A program made the translations under genes and the position numbers. From Candidatus Villigracilis proximus (GTDB lineage: Bacteria; Chloroflexota; Anaerolineae; Anaerolineales; Villigracilaceae): a DNA stretch of 64,000 bases. Numbering within the stretch: the stretch's first letter is position 1; each line of letters opens with the position of its first letter. The notes under the pieces were generated by a model. It made no database searches and had not been told where the DNA came from. It worked only from the letters and a program-made list of their open reading frames with translations. This document shows positions 34,206 to 42,084 of the stretch, in pieces. The DNA lies in assembly GCA_016715195.1 (NCBI GenBank), contig JADKBB010000002.1, forward strand, positions 62,001-126,000. Direction: 5' to 3'.

Positions 34206-36422
34206 CTATTTTTTCCCAAGCGTAAAGTGGAAGGTCGCTCCAGAATTTTCTTCGGAGTCCACCCAAATTCTGCCGCCGTGGACTTCAATGATTCGTTTTA
34301 CCAGAGCCAGCCCTACACCGGTTCCGTGAGTGTTTGAATCCAGTTTATCGAACAGACCAAAGATCTTTTCGTGGAATTGTTTTTTGATTCCAATACCGTT
34401 ATCTTTCACGTAAAAAATGTATTCATCTTTTTCGATTTGCATTCCGATCTGGATCATGGGGGATTTTTGCTCCCCCATGAATTTACAGGAATTGTCAACC
34501 AAATTTTGAATTACTTCAACAAGGCGTTCTTTGTCGCCATAAACGACGGGCAGGTCATGCGTGATTTCAACCGCGACTTGATTTGCCGTCAACTGTCCTT
34601 CCACACGCCGTAAAGCTTCGTTGACGATCTCCGTAAACGGTATTTCCTGCGGCTCATTGATGATGCGCCCGACACGTGAAAGCTCAAGCAATTCGCTGAG
34701 CAGGCGGTGCATCTTCTCTGTCGCATCTGAGATGCGTTGAATATCAACCTGAAGTCGTTCAAAATTTCCGCTCCGTGCATCCCGCTCAAGGTAGCCCAGA
34801 TATCCTCGGATTGTGATCAGTGGAGATTTGAGATCGTGCGATGCGGTGTAAGTAAAACGTTCCAACTCCGCATTTTTGGTTTCAAGCTCCGAGATCAATT
34901 TCCTCTGAATGGTTAATTCCTGCTCTAATGATTCCTGTAGGTAAGTATTATCAATGGCTACAGCCAGATTCGCGGCAATTGTCTCCAGCAGGCGTACATC
35001 GTTTTCAGTAAAAGCATCCTCGCGCTCAATATTATCCATGGAAATGATGCCAATAGCCTTATCCCTGATGATCATAGGGGCCGCCAGCGAGGATTTGACC
35101 GTTTTTTCGTATCTAAAAATTGCATTATGTTGAGCGGCAATATTGGCCCAATCTCTATTGATTAAAAGAGTCTTTTTCATCTCAAGTACTTTGGATGTCA
35201 TCCCTTCGCCAAATTTGATGGGTAGGTCTTTGTGCTTTTTGTTCTCTTCATAATCGTAGGGAAAGTGAATTAGATTTGTTTGTGGATCATGGATCGCAAT
35301 AAACAAGTTTGAGGCATTAAAGGCGAGTCGTATCTGTTCGCCTGTTTCCTCAAAGAAATTTAGCAGATTTGTTTTGGCGATGAGTGACTGGCTCACTCCG
35401 CGGACCGCGTTCAACTCTGCGAGGCGCTTTTGCAGCTGTTCCTCGGCTGTTTTTCGGGCCGTAATATCAAACAGAAAACCCTGTACTGTTATCTGACTTG
35501 TGGACGATTCCAAGACCAGAAGACTCTCGTCGTAGATCCAAATATATTTCCCGCTTTTGGTGAGCAGCCTGTATTCCATTTGCGGCGTGGTATTTGTTTG
35601 TAATGCATTTTTTTCAATCGCTATGATTTTTTGCTGTTCGTCAGGGTGTATTTTGGAATACCATAAATATGGGTCGTTCAACCAGTCTTCGGGTGTGTAC
35701 CCGGTTAACTCAGTAATTTGCGGACTTACATAGTGCCAGCGACCTACTTCTCCCGGTTCTGAAATGTAAATAACAGCAGGAATCTTTTCCACCAAATCAC
35801 GATAACGGTTTTCCGCTTTGCGTAATTTTTCTTCCACATTGGTGCGGTCATTTAATTCCTGCATTGCATTTAAGATGTTTTTATTCAAACGGTTTATGAT
35901 CAACCACTGCAGAATAGTGATAAGAAATATGGTTAAGCTTACTGTCAGGTAATCTGAAAAATTGTTAAATTTACTTAATTTATTCTCAATAATTTCTGCG
36001 GATTCCAAATAGCCGAGTATGGTGATCTCTATTAAAATAATTGTACCGATAATAAATGTGCCTTTGCGGCCGGCGAGTAATCCCGCTGAAATCAGAACGA
36101 CTACCAATCCCATGACGGCTGTATCGCGTATGCCGTAGTTTTTATATAAGAGGGTGGAAATGATGACCAATGCTGAAAATAATGAAATCCATCGGGCCGT
36201 TATGTCGTACCGGTGATACATCAAGATCAATGAGAGCAGAAAAATCATGCCGAGCAGGATCATTTCGTTTCTGTTTATATTGATCAATGCAAGTGCTATC
36301 GCACCCAAAAATCCCGCAATCAGGACAGCATTGACGATTTTGCGATCTCCGGACGAGAAGCCATCCGGCTCTTGTCCAGACGACTTTCCGAAAAAGAACT
36401 TTGGTAAATTGAAATTAGTCAT
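34206..36422 (-). CDS. Membrane histidine kinase with PAS and GAF domains
   Basis: A 738-residue sensor kinase. Residues 30-178 contain about five to six hydrophobic spans of a MASE-like membrane sensor, followed by a coiled coil (180-205), PAS (about 205-325, ITELTGYTPEDW, ending FDITARKTAEE), GAF (about 350-495), HisKA with H529 (TYTASHDLKSPLITI), and HATPase (NLVDNSCKFMG, VKDNGIGIKKQFHEKIF, GTGVGLALVKRII). No receiver domain is adjacent. It is convergent with the small lipoprotein gene and divergent from the phosphoglycerate mutase-like gene, so it is a single-gene unit. The stimulus is unknown. Confidence 0.93.
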   Translation of the reverse strand: MTNFNLPKFFFGKSSGQEPDGFSSGDRKIVNAVLIAGFLGAIALALININRNEMILLGMIFLLSLILMYHRYDITARWISLFSALVIISTLLYKNYGIRDTAVMGLVVVLISAGLLAGRKGTFIIGTIILIEITILGYLESAEIIENKLSKFNNFSDYLTVSLTIFLITILQWLIINRLNKNILNAMQELNDRTNVEEKLRKAENRYRDLVEKIPAVIYISEPGEVGRWHYVSPQITELTGYTPEDWLNDPYLWYSKIHPDEQQKIIAIEKNALQTNTTPQMEYRLLTKSGKYIWIYDESLLVLESSTSQITVQGFLFDITARKTAEEQLQKRLAELNAVRGVSQSLIAKTNLLNFFEETGEQIRLAFNASNLFIAIHDPQTNLIHFPYDYEENKKHKDLPIKFGEGMTSKVLEMKKTLLINRDWANIAAQHNAIFRYEKTVKSSLAAPMIIRDKAIGIISMDNIEREDAFTENDVRLLETIAANLAVAIDNTYLQESLEQELTIQRKLISELETKNAELERFTYTASHDLKSPLITIRGYLGYLERDARSGNFERLQVDIQRISDATEKMHRLLSELLELSRVGRIINEPQEIPFTEIVNEALRRVEGQLTANQVAVEITHDLPVVYGDKERLVEVIQNLVDNSCKFMGEQKSPMIQIGMQIEKDEYIFYVKDNGIGIKKQFHEKIFGLFDKLDSNTHGTGVGLALVKRIIEVHGGRIWVDSEENSGATFHFTLGKK

Positions 36423-36647
36423 AAAGAATTCCTTGAATATCGGCAGTGATTGCTGGGCTATTGTGATTATTTTCAGGTTTTATTTTTTTGACGTATGATA
36501 AAATTCCTGAAATTTCCGGGCGGAATTTTCTTAAATGACAGCGCTAATTTTTGTGAGCGTTCTGATACTTTATATTATATTGCTGTATTTAAAATAATGA
36601 ATATTTTTTTGAAACATCATTTACTTTGATAAGGAGAATATTCTCTG

Positions 36648-37787
36648 ATGAAATTGGTTATTCTTATACCAGACGGCATGTGTGATGTGCAGTATGAGGA
36701 ACTTGGTGGTTTGTCTCCTGCTGAGTATGCACGAACGCCAGGCATGGATGAGATGGTTAGGCGGGGAAGTGTCGGATTGATGAAAACAATGCATGACGGG
36801 CTGCCTCTCGGGAGTTTGGTGGGCATTATGGGAATATATGGTTACTATCCGCCGCAGTATGTTCCTCGTGGACGATCTATTTTTGAATCATACGCCTTGG
36901 GTTTGAAGGCCAATCCTGATGATCTTGTTTGCCGTTGTAATATTGTAAAGGTGAACTCCTCTGGAGTTCTTGAGGATTTTACGGCGGGGCAGATCAGTAA
37001 TGAATTGGCACGTGCTTATCTCGACGATGTGCAGATTCCATCCGGCTTTGAAATTTACCACGACAATAGTTATCGAAATGTATTAATTTGCCGTGAAGAG
37101 GAAATTGACGATACGCAACTTGAATTATTTGAGCCTCATGAATGCATGGGCCTCTCAATTGATAATATCCTGCCGCGCTTTAAAGGTGAAATTTATAAGC
37201 CGTTTGTAGATATGATGTCTCAATCTGTCCGGGGAGATCTGATGTTGTGGCCCTGGGGTGCGGGAAGAATTCGGAACTTCCCGCCAATGCCTTATCGCAG
37301 TATGACGATTACCGGGTTGAGCTTTTTGTATGGCATGGCCACCGCGCTGGGCGGGAAGGCAATCATTCCGGATGGAGCCACTGGTTATCGCGGTTCAAAT
37401 CTAAACGCTAAATTTAAGGCGGCCATGGATCATTTGGATGACGTGGATGTCTGTTTAATACATTGTAATGCGCCTGATGAAGAAGCGCATATTCATAATG
37501 TTGTTGGGAAAGCGCAGTCGATAGCCGATATTGACTCTCAAATTATTCAACCTTTGTTGCAATATCTGGAGACGTATTCCGAGCCTTGCCGGATTGTTCT
37601 TTTGCCCGATCATTATACGGTTTGCGATACTGGAAAACACCTTCCTGATCTGGTTCCGTACGTGATTTTTGGCGCAGGGATTGACTCGAATCATAGCCTA
37701 AAGGGATATTCTGAAACTGGAATTATTAATTCTGCACCTCCGGTAATGGATAGCCATCATTTGATCCAATTCCATTTGGGAAAATAG
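36648..37787 (+). CDS. Cofactor-independent phosphoglycerate mutase-like protein (ApgM family)
   Basis: A 379-residue member of the alkaline phosphatase superfamily close to archaeal-type 2,3-bisphosphoglycerate-independent phosphoglycerate mutase, which interconverts 3- and 2-phosphoglycerate. Metal-binding motifs are visible: IPDGMCD near residue 9, a candidate nucleophile S56 in LPLGSLVGIMGIYGYYPP, HCNAPDEEAHIHN near 277, and LLPDHYT near 319. It is slightly shorter than typical ApgM (about 400). ATAAGGAGAA precedes ATG 36648. Related phosphonate-pyruvate and phosphoserine-phosphomutase relatives (ThrH/DapA-like homoserine kinases of this family) exist, so the exact reaction is not certain. 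It stands alone. Confidence 0.82.
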   Translation: MKLVILIPDGMCDVQYEELGGLSPAEYARTPGMDEMVRRGSVGLMKTMHDGLPLGSLVGIMGIYGYYPPQYVPRGRSIFESYALGLKANPDDLVCRCNIVKVNSSGVLEDFTAGQISNELARAYLDDVQIPSGFEIYHDNSYRNVLICREEEIDDTQLELFEPHECMGLSIDNILPRFKGEIYKPFVDMMSQSVRGDLMLWPWGAGRIRNFPPMPYRSMTITGLSFLYGMATALGGKAIIPDGATGYRGSNLNAKFKAAMDHLDDVDVCLIHCNAPDEEAHIHNVVGKAQSIADIDSQIIQPLLQYLETYSEPCRIVLLPDHYTVCDTGKHLPDLVPYVIFGAGIDSNHSLKGYSETGIINSAPPVMDSHHLIQFHLGK

Positions 37788-37974
37788 ACTATATCCAAAC
37801 GAAACTTTTTATTTCAAACCTCACAATACTGGTGCCGCACTATCCCGGTAGGGAGTCTTTGAGAAATACGATTTTTGCACTATTTCGTAATAATGGGTGT
37901 TCTTTGTGGATTTTTTTCCGCCGTGTGTCATAAGCAATAGTTGGGCGGTAGGCGAAGCAAAGAAAGGAGTTCTG

Positions 37975-37998
37975 ATGAGAAAAGGAGAGGCACCATGA
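37975..37998 (+). CDS. Seven-codon leader ORF coupled to the cassette gene
   Basis: ATG 37975 has AAAGGAG upstream and encodes MRKGEAP; its TGA overlaps the ATG of the peptidase gene (ATGA at 37995-37998). Such a mini-ORF could load ribosomes for a cassette gene lacking its own promoter. It is too short to be judged by coding statistics. Confidence 0.4.
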   Translation: MRKGEAP

Positions 37999-38660
37999 AG
38001 TATCTTCTCACATCCGCTGGCATCAAGAACCCGAGCATCCACGACGCGCTGGTCGACCTGCTGGGCAAACCGATTGCCGAGTCCAGCGCCCTCTGCATTC
38101 CCACTGCCATATACCCCTTCTCCATTGGGCCCTCAATGGCCTACCGTTTCATCAGCGGAACAACTGCCAGCCCTCTTACCGAATTGGGTTGGAAGTCGTT
38201 GGGAGTGCTGGAGCTCACCGCCCTGCCCAGTATCAAGAGAGAGAATTGGGTCGCTCCTGTCGAGGAGGCTGACGCTCTGCTGGTGTTTGGCGGCGATGTC
38301 CTGTATCTGTGCCGCTGGATGCGCGAGTCCGGGCTGGCAGACCTCCTGCCGTCGCTGCGCGAGACGGTCTATGTGGGGGTGAGCGCCGGCAGTATGGTGA
38401 CGGCCCCTGTTTTCGGAGAGACATACGACGACCCGAATACGCCCTTCGTCATCGATAAGGGGCTGGGGCTGGTTGACTTTGCGTTGCTTCCGCACGTGGA
38501 TCACAAGGACCACCCGGAAAGCTCCATGTCAAAAGTGGAAAGAATGGCGGCCGAGGTACCAGTGCCGACCTATGGAATTGACGACGAGACCGCCATCAAA
38601 GTGGTCGACGGAACCGTCGAGGTCATCTCCGAAGGCCATTGGAAACTGTTTACGCCCTAA
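37995..38660 (+). CDS. Peptidase E-like serine hydrolase (family S51, class I glutamine amidotransferase-like fold)
   Basis: A 221-residue protein of the S51 family, which includes dipeptidase E (cleaving Asp-X dipeptides) and cyanophycinase. The nucleophile is S130 in VYVGVSAGSMVTAP, and ADALLVFGGDVLYLCRWMR matches the family. The catalytic histidine is probably in LLPHVDHKDH (H167 or H170), with the acidic partner near YGIDDETA. ATG 37995 is chosen over in-frame codons upstream because the protein begins MKYLLTSAGIKNPSI like its relatives. No signal peptide, so cytoplasmic. Codon use is strikingly GC-rich compared with both neighbours, indicating acquisition by transfer. It is the only gene of the putative cassette; its substrate is unknown. 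Confidence 0.88.
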   Translation: MKYLLTSAGIKNPSIHDALVDLLGKPIAESSALCIPTAIYPFSIGPSMAYRFISGTTASPLTELGWKSLGVLELTALPSIKRENWVAPVEEADALLVFGGDVLYLCRWMRESGLADLLPSLRETVYVGVSAGSMVTAPVFGETYDDPNTPFVIDKGLGLVDFALLPHVDHKDHPESSMSKVERMAAEVPVPTYGIDDETAIKVVDGTVEVISEGHWKLFTP

Positions 38661-38750
38661 TGGAGACCGTGAACTGGTTTGTTCGTGCGCCATACTGGTT
38701 AACATTATCGTTGATTTTTTCATTCCAAAATAGCGACCATCACAAAAACC

Positions 38751-38872
38751 GCCCAACACAGCGTGCACTGGACGCTGGGGATTCTGCGCGTTTTTCAAGC
38801 ATTTCCCTCGCTTCGAGTTTTTCCTGCTCCCAAGCATTGTCCACGCCCGCCCCAGCGCCAGTATGCAAACCG
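38751..38872 (+). repeat. attC-like recombination site
   Basis: The left arm starts GCCCAAC (38751-38757) and includes TGCACTGG (38764-38771) and CGCTGGGG (38773-38780). The right arm has CCCCAGCG (38850-38857), an exact complement, then CCAGT-AT-GCA (38858-38867), which pairs with TGCACTGG leaving a two-base AT bulge, and ends ...CCG (38872). The 69-base centre is variable and weakly paired. Complementary outer ends, extrahelical bases and a total near 120 bases match integron attC sites. Confidence 0.7.
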
Positions 38873-38921
38873 TTGAAAAGTAAAAAGGCGACCCGTTATG
38901 GATCGCCTTTTTACTTTTCAA
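38873..38921. terminator. Bidirectional terminator abutting the cassette end
   Basis: TTGAAAAGTAAAAAGGCGA and its exact reverse complement flank an 11-base loop, with T-rich ends on either strand. The left arm begins at the first base after the cassette boundary. It probably ended the minus-strand sensor gene before the cassette arrived. Confidence 0.88.
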
Positions 38922-38928
38922 TCGGATG

Positions 38929-40350
38929 CTATTTTCCGTCATTTTTTCTGTTACTTCTTTTTCGTATGTCTGCGGCTCTTTTTTGCAGGTCGATAAAGAA
39001 ATCGTTTTCAACGATTTCTTTTACCTGTTGTTCCCGCTTTGCCTGATCGATCTGGATGCTTAATTCTTTTACCTGTTGTCTCAAAGCTTGTTCGCGTGCG
39101 CGTAATTCCTGCGCCATTTTTTGGAATACGCGTGCCAGTTGTCCCAATTCGTCAGTTCGATTTGATACTTTTGTGAGCGGATCCAATTCCCATTTTTGTT
39201 CTTCAATATTTGCGGCTACGCCAGTAATGGTGAAGACCGGTCGAATGATCCATCCGGCCAGCAAATAACCCAGTATGGTCGATAAGATCAGCGCTGCAAT
39301 GCCCAACACGGTGGTATTGTGAAGATTTTCTGTTACCTGCGTCATAAAATCACTTTCTGGTACTACGACAATAACAAGCCAGTCCAGTCCATTTGCATTT
39401 AAAGGATTGACTTGTGCATAATATTTTTCGCCGTTTTTTTCAAATGTAATTTGTTCTGACTTGTTGATGTTTGAAAAGTTTTCATATTGAGCGAGCAGAT
39501 AGTCGGCGGTGTCACGTACCAATTGTGTGTCGCTGTCTTTCACATTTAGCCGGCTTTGTTCATCATTGATCAGTGTGTACGGCGGTTGATCAGTGGACGT
39601 TGCCACCATGTTGCCGTCACGTTCAATGATAAATGCTTCTCCGTTTGGGCTAATCTCAAGGCTTCGCAGGAAGTTGCTGAGTTCTCCCAGCGTAAGATCA
39701 ACGCCAAGAACGCCAAGCAGTTTCCCCTGACTGTCCTTGACCGGCATGACCGGGGAGATACCAAGTTCTTTTAGCGCAGAGAATGGATAAATTGGCGACC
39801 AGGTGAAATCATCTGCTGTCACTGCGGCTTGATACCAGTCGCGCACACGAGGATCGTATTCTTTTGATTCGAGTACTTCTTTGGGTTGCCCGCCAGCAGT
39901 GACGCTGTATGTGACGCGATTGGGCGTGGTGTCGGAATTTAATATTTTATATGCGGGTTGATCGCCTTTGTATTTTGTGTCGATCCCGAGGAAATATCCT
40001 TCTTCTGTGCCGTAATAAAGATAAGGAACCGAATCGCTGATATAGACCTCGTTCCAAAAAAGTTCACGTATCAGCTCGTACTGATCCAGTCCGGTATTTG
40101 TGGACTCTAAAACTGCAAGATTGATCTGGTGAAATAGTTTTGGCGGCTCGACAAAACTCACTATGCGTTCTTCAATTCGACTGGTAACTTCAAGATTTAA
40201 ACGTTTTGCAAGGATTTCCACAGACGCAACGCCGTTTTGATAGGAAAACCAACCTGTTAAGCCCAGTGCGATAATAATCAGCACTGCAAGCAGCCCGGGA
40301 ATTGCATAGCGGATGGAAATGGACGCTCGGGATAAATTATTTTCTGACAT
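38929..40350 (-). CDS. Membrane sensor with double Cache and HAMP domains but no output domain
   Basis: A 473-residue membrane protein. A first span (about 14-36) is followed by an extracytoplasmic dCache-type ligand-binding region (about 40-345, with YYGTEEGYFLGIDTKYKGDQ, YDPRVRDWYQAAV, GVLGVDLTLGELS and DWLVIVVVPESDF), a second span (about 350-370) and a HAMP domain (TGVAANIEEQKWELDPLTKV, DELGQLARVFQKMAQ). The C-terminus is a long coiled coil ending IVENDFFIDLQKRAADIRKR. No kinase, GGDEF or cyclase domain follows, so it must signal through a partner. Such proteins in Chloroflexota and cyanobacteria are often next to cyclases or nucleotide transport-like genes; here the transporter-like gene is directly upstream on the same strand. 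Confidence 0.9.
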   Translation of the reverse strand: MSENNLSRASISIRYAIPGLLAVLIIIALGLTGWFSYQNGVASVEILAKRLNLEVTSRIEERIVSFVEPPKLFHQINLAVLESTNTGLDQYELIRELFWNEVYISDSVPYLYYGTEEGYFLGIDTKYKGDQPAYKILNSDTTPNRVTYSVTAGGQPKEVLESKEYDPRVRDWYQAAVTADDFTWSPIYPFSALKELGISPVMPVKDSQGKLLGVLGVDLTLGELSNFLRSLEISPNGEAFIIERDGNMVATSTDQPPYTLINDEQSRLNVKDSDTQLVRDTADYLLAQYENFSNINKSEQITFEKNGEKYYAQVNPLNANGLDWLVIVVVPESDFMTQVTENLHNTTVLGIAALILSTILGYLLAGWIIRPVFTITGVAANIEEQKWELDPLTKVSNRTDELGQLARVFQKMAQELRAREQALRQQVKELSIQIDQAKREQQVKEIVENDFFIDLQKRAADIRKRSNRKNDGK

Positions 40351-40387
40351 GGATCGCTCCTGTTATAAATCTATGTGTAATCAAGGA

Positions 40388-41743
40388 TTAAAAATCCAGC
40401 TTGCTGAATACATCCCCGCCGCGTTTACGGCGTTTGAGTCTCCAGTTGAATAAACTATTGTCGTAGACTTTTCGCATCTTCAAAAGGAAGTATACGGCAA
40501 TACCGGCAAATATTAAACTCAGGCCTAAATAAATGAAAAAGGCATTTGCGATGTTAAATTTTTCGCAGACGAACACAATTCCCAATGTTAATAGAGCTGA
40601 TAAAAGCATCCCTACAGCCGGCGCGTAATTATCAGTGAAGAGCGCCACGCGTCCCCTGCGTTCCTCAGGCACAAAGCCCTGAAATGATTTTCTGGTTGAT
40701 TCGTCAATTGTGTTGCGCCCGATTTTCAATACCACTGACCCAAGGGTGGCGGCGATGATTTCAGGAGACAGGATCATCGCGAGTGTGGAGCCAAGTGCAA
40801 CAAAGGGCTGTATTAAAAAGGCATTTTTTAATTGCAGGCGCTGCACGATCCGGCTTGTTACGAAACCTTGTATTGCAAAAGAGGCCAACGCAATCATCAG
40901 CAGGTACAGACTGTATAAATTTTTATAGGAAACGGGATCGGTAATGGTGCTTTTGGCGACTGCGAAAAAACGATACTCAAGTATCACATCGCAGGCGGTG
41001 ATAAATACAACACCGATCAATAAATAACGAAATGAAGGCACTTCCATAATAAAATCGCGGCCCTCGGTTAAAGTTTCCTTGATGGTTTCTTCGGTTTTGG
41101 CGAGTGGGCGGAGCGTTATTTTTTTCAAACCGATTGTTATCATGATAAAAACAAGCAGATAATAAAAAATATTTAATCTGATGACGACTTCAATAGACAG
41201 CACCTTGTTTTCCATCAACCCAAAGCTAAAAAGCAGGGCGGGCAAAAGTGTGGCGCCAATGCCGATTACCTTTCCAATAAAGCTCCAGCTTCCAATGGCG
41301 GGAATCAGGCGTTTTGCCTGGGCAATTTCAAAAATATCATTTGCAAGAACCCAAAAGAACATGGGAAACAACAACCATTGTTGTTGTGACATAAGATAAA
41401 CAAGCGCCGCTGTAATTTTTTCAGACGAACTCACCAAACTGATAATTTCAACAACGACGAACATCAGAGCAAATGCAAACGATGTCCATTTTAATAACTC
41501 GATCCGGTCAAAGCGGTCTACGATCAGGGAGGCGAGCATGGCCGTGATAAAGATCAACACGCCATTAATTGCGTTTACGATCAGGATCTGATTTACACCC
41601 GCCGTATTAATCAGATCGCTAATGCCGATAATTCCGGTCATCTGGCGCGCAACAGTATTCCCCAACAGCAGAATGCTCAACAATACAAACAGCCCAAATT
41701 CATCATCATTCACATTGAATATTCTGCCCAAAAATTTTCGCAT
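40388..41743 (-). CDS. Nucleotide-transporter-like (Npt1/Npt2, ATP/ADP translocase family) membrane protein
   Basis: A 451-residue protein with about eleven or twelve hydrophobic spans and a lysine/arginine-rich C-terminus. FFWVLANDIFEIAQAKRLIP followed by AIGSWSFIGKVIGIG is a hallmark of the NTT/ATP-ADP translocase family known from Chlamydia, Rickettsia and plastids. Related proteins in free-living bacteria are common but their substrates are unknown. It is just upstream of the Cache-HAMP gene, 37 bases apart, so they are probably co-transcribed. An MFS-type sugar or drug transporter is the alternative; exchange of nucleotides is not shown. Confidence 0.82.
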   Translation of the reverse strand: MRKFLGRIFNVNDDEFGLFVLLSILLLGNTVARQMTGIIGISDLINTAGVNQILIVNAINGVLIFITAMLASLIVDRFDRIELLKWTSFAFALMFVVVEIISLVSSSEKITAALVYLMSQQQWLLFPMFFWVLANDIFEIAQAKRLIPAIGSWSFIGKVIGIGATLLPALLFSFGLMENKVLSIEVVIRLNIFYYLLVFIMITIGLKKITLRPLAKTEETIKETLTEGRDFIMEVPSFRYLLIGVVFITACDVILEYRFFAVAKSTITDPVSYKNLYSLYLLMIALASFAIQGFVTSRIVQRLQLKNAFLIQPFVALGSTLAMILSPEIIAATLGSVVLKIGRNTIDESTRKSFQGFVPEERRGRVALFTDNYAPAVGMLLSALLTLGIVFVCEKFNIANAFFIYLGLSLIFAGIAVYFLLKMRKVYDNSLFNWRLKRRKRGGDVFSKLDF

Positions 41744-41865
41744 GAAGCCTCGTGTTTTTTGTAGTATCTTCAGATAAATTCAATGTTTGTAATGGGATTT
41801 CCAGCCGCATTTCAAGATGATTTTTCAAGAAGAATGCATTATTATATCAAGGAAAATTTCCACAC

Positions 41866-41892
41866 TAACAACAAAACCGCGCTGATGCGCGG
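41866..41892 (-). terminator. Rho-independent terminator downstream of tRNA-Thr
   Basis: On the minus strand CCGCGC, an ATCA loop and GCGCGG are followed by TTTTGTTGTT. It lies about 20 bases beyond the 3' end of the tRNA gene. Confidence 0.85.
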
Positions 41893-41910
41893 CGTAATAA
41901 TATCTTTTGG

Positions 41911-41983
41911 AGCCACCGGTCGGCTACGACCCGACGACCTAACGATTACGAATCGTTTGCTCTACCAGCTGAGCTACGGTGGC
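41911..41983 (-). tRNA. tRNA-Thr, anticodon CGT
   Basis: Read on the minus strand, 73 bases fold into a full cloverleaf: acceptor GCCACCG/CGGTGGC, D arm GCTC-AGCTGGTA-GAGC, anticodon arm AACGA-TTCGTAA-TCGTT with anticodon CGT (reads ACG), a five-base variable loop AGGTC, T stem GTCGG/CCGAC and discriminator T. CCA is not encoded. The T loop reads GTCGTAG instead of the near-universal TTCRANT, so bases 54 and 58 are non-standard. Flanked by its own promoter and terminator. Confidence 0.9.
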
Positions 41984-42009
41984 TTATAAGTGTTTTTGGA
42001 GCGGCGGGG

Positions 42010-42038
42010 ATTATAAAGGATTACAGGTAAACTCGCAA
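42010..42038 (-). promoter_or_regulatory. Promoter of tRNA-Thr
   Basis: On the minus strand TTGCGA (42038-42033) and a perfect TATAAT (42015-42010) are 17 bases apart, placing the start about 20 bases before the tRNA. The rest of 41984-42084 holds no other feature. Confidence 0.72.
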
Positions 42039-42084
42039 GTTTTTAGATTTACACGTTGTCAGAAGAACGGGAATAAATGATTAT

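Larger units (their letters stand above)
37941..38872 (+). mobile_element. Single integron-type gene cassette carrying a peptidase E-like gene
   Basis: The 932-base segment has the layout of a mobile gene cassette. The left end is G|TTGGGC (37940-37946), a GTTRRRY core site. One gene follows, and then a 122-base imperfect palindrome starting GCCCAAC (38751-38757, RYYYAAC) and ending at G|TTGAAA (38872-38878). If circularised, the ends reform GCCCAAC...GTTGGGC, exact complements. The interior is GC-rich: the 60 bases 38041-38100 are 65% G+C against 38% for 37441-37500 in the preceding gene. No integrase or other cassette is visible in the window, so this resembles integration at a secondary site. 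Integron origin is inferred from structure. Confidence 0.7.

Noticed and set aside
41783..41989. A 68-residue plus-strand ORF near 41783
   Set aside because: It runs antisense through the tRNA-Thr gene and its terminator and resembles no protein.
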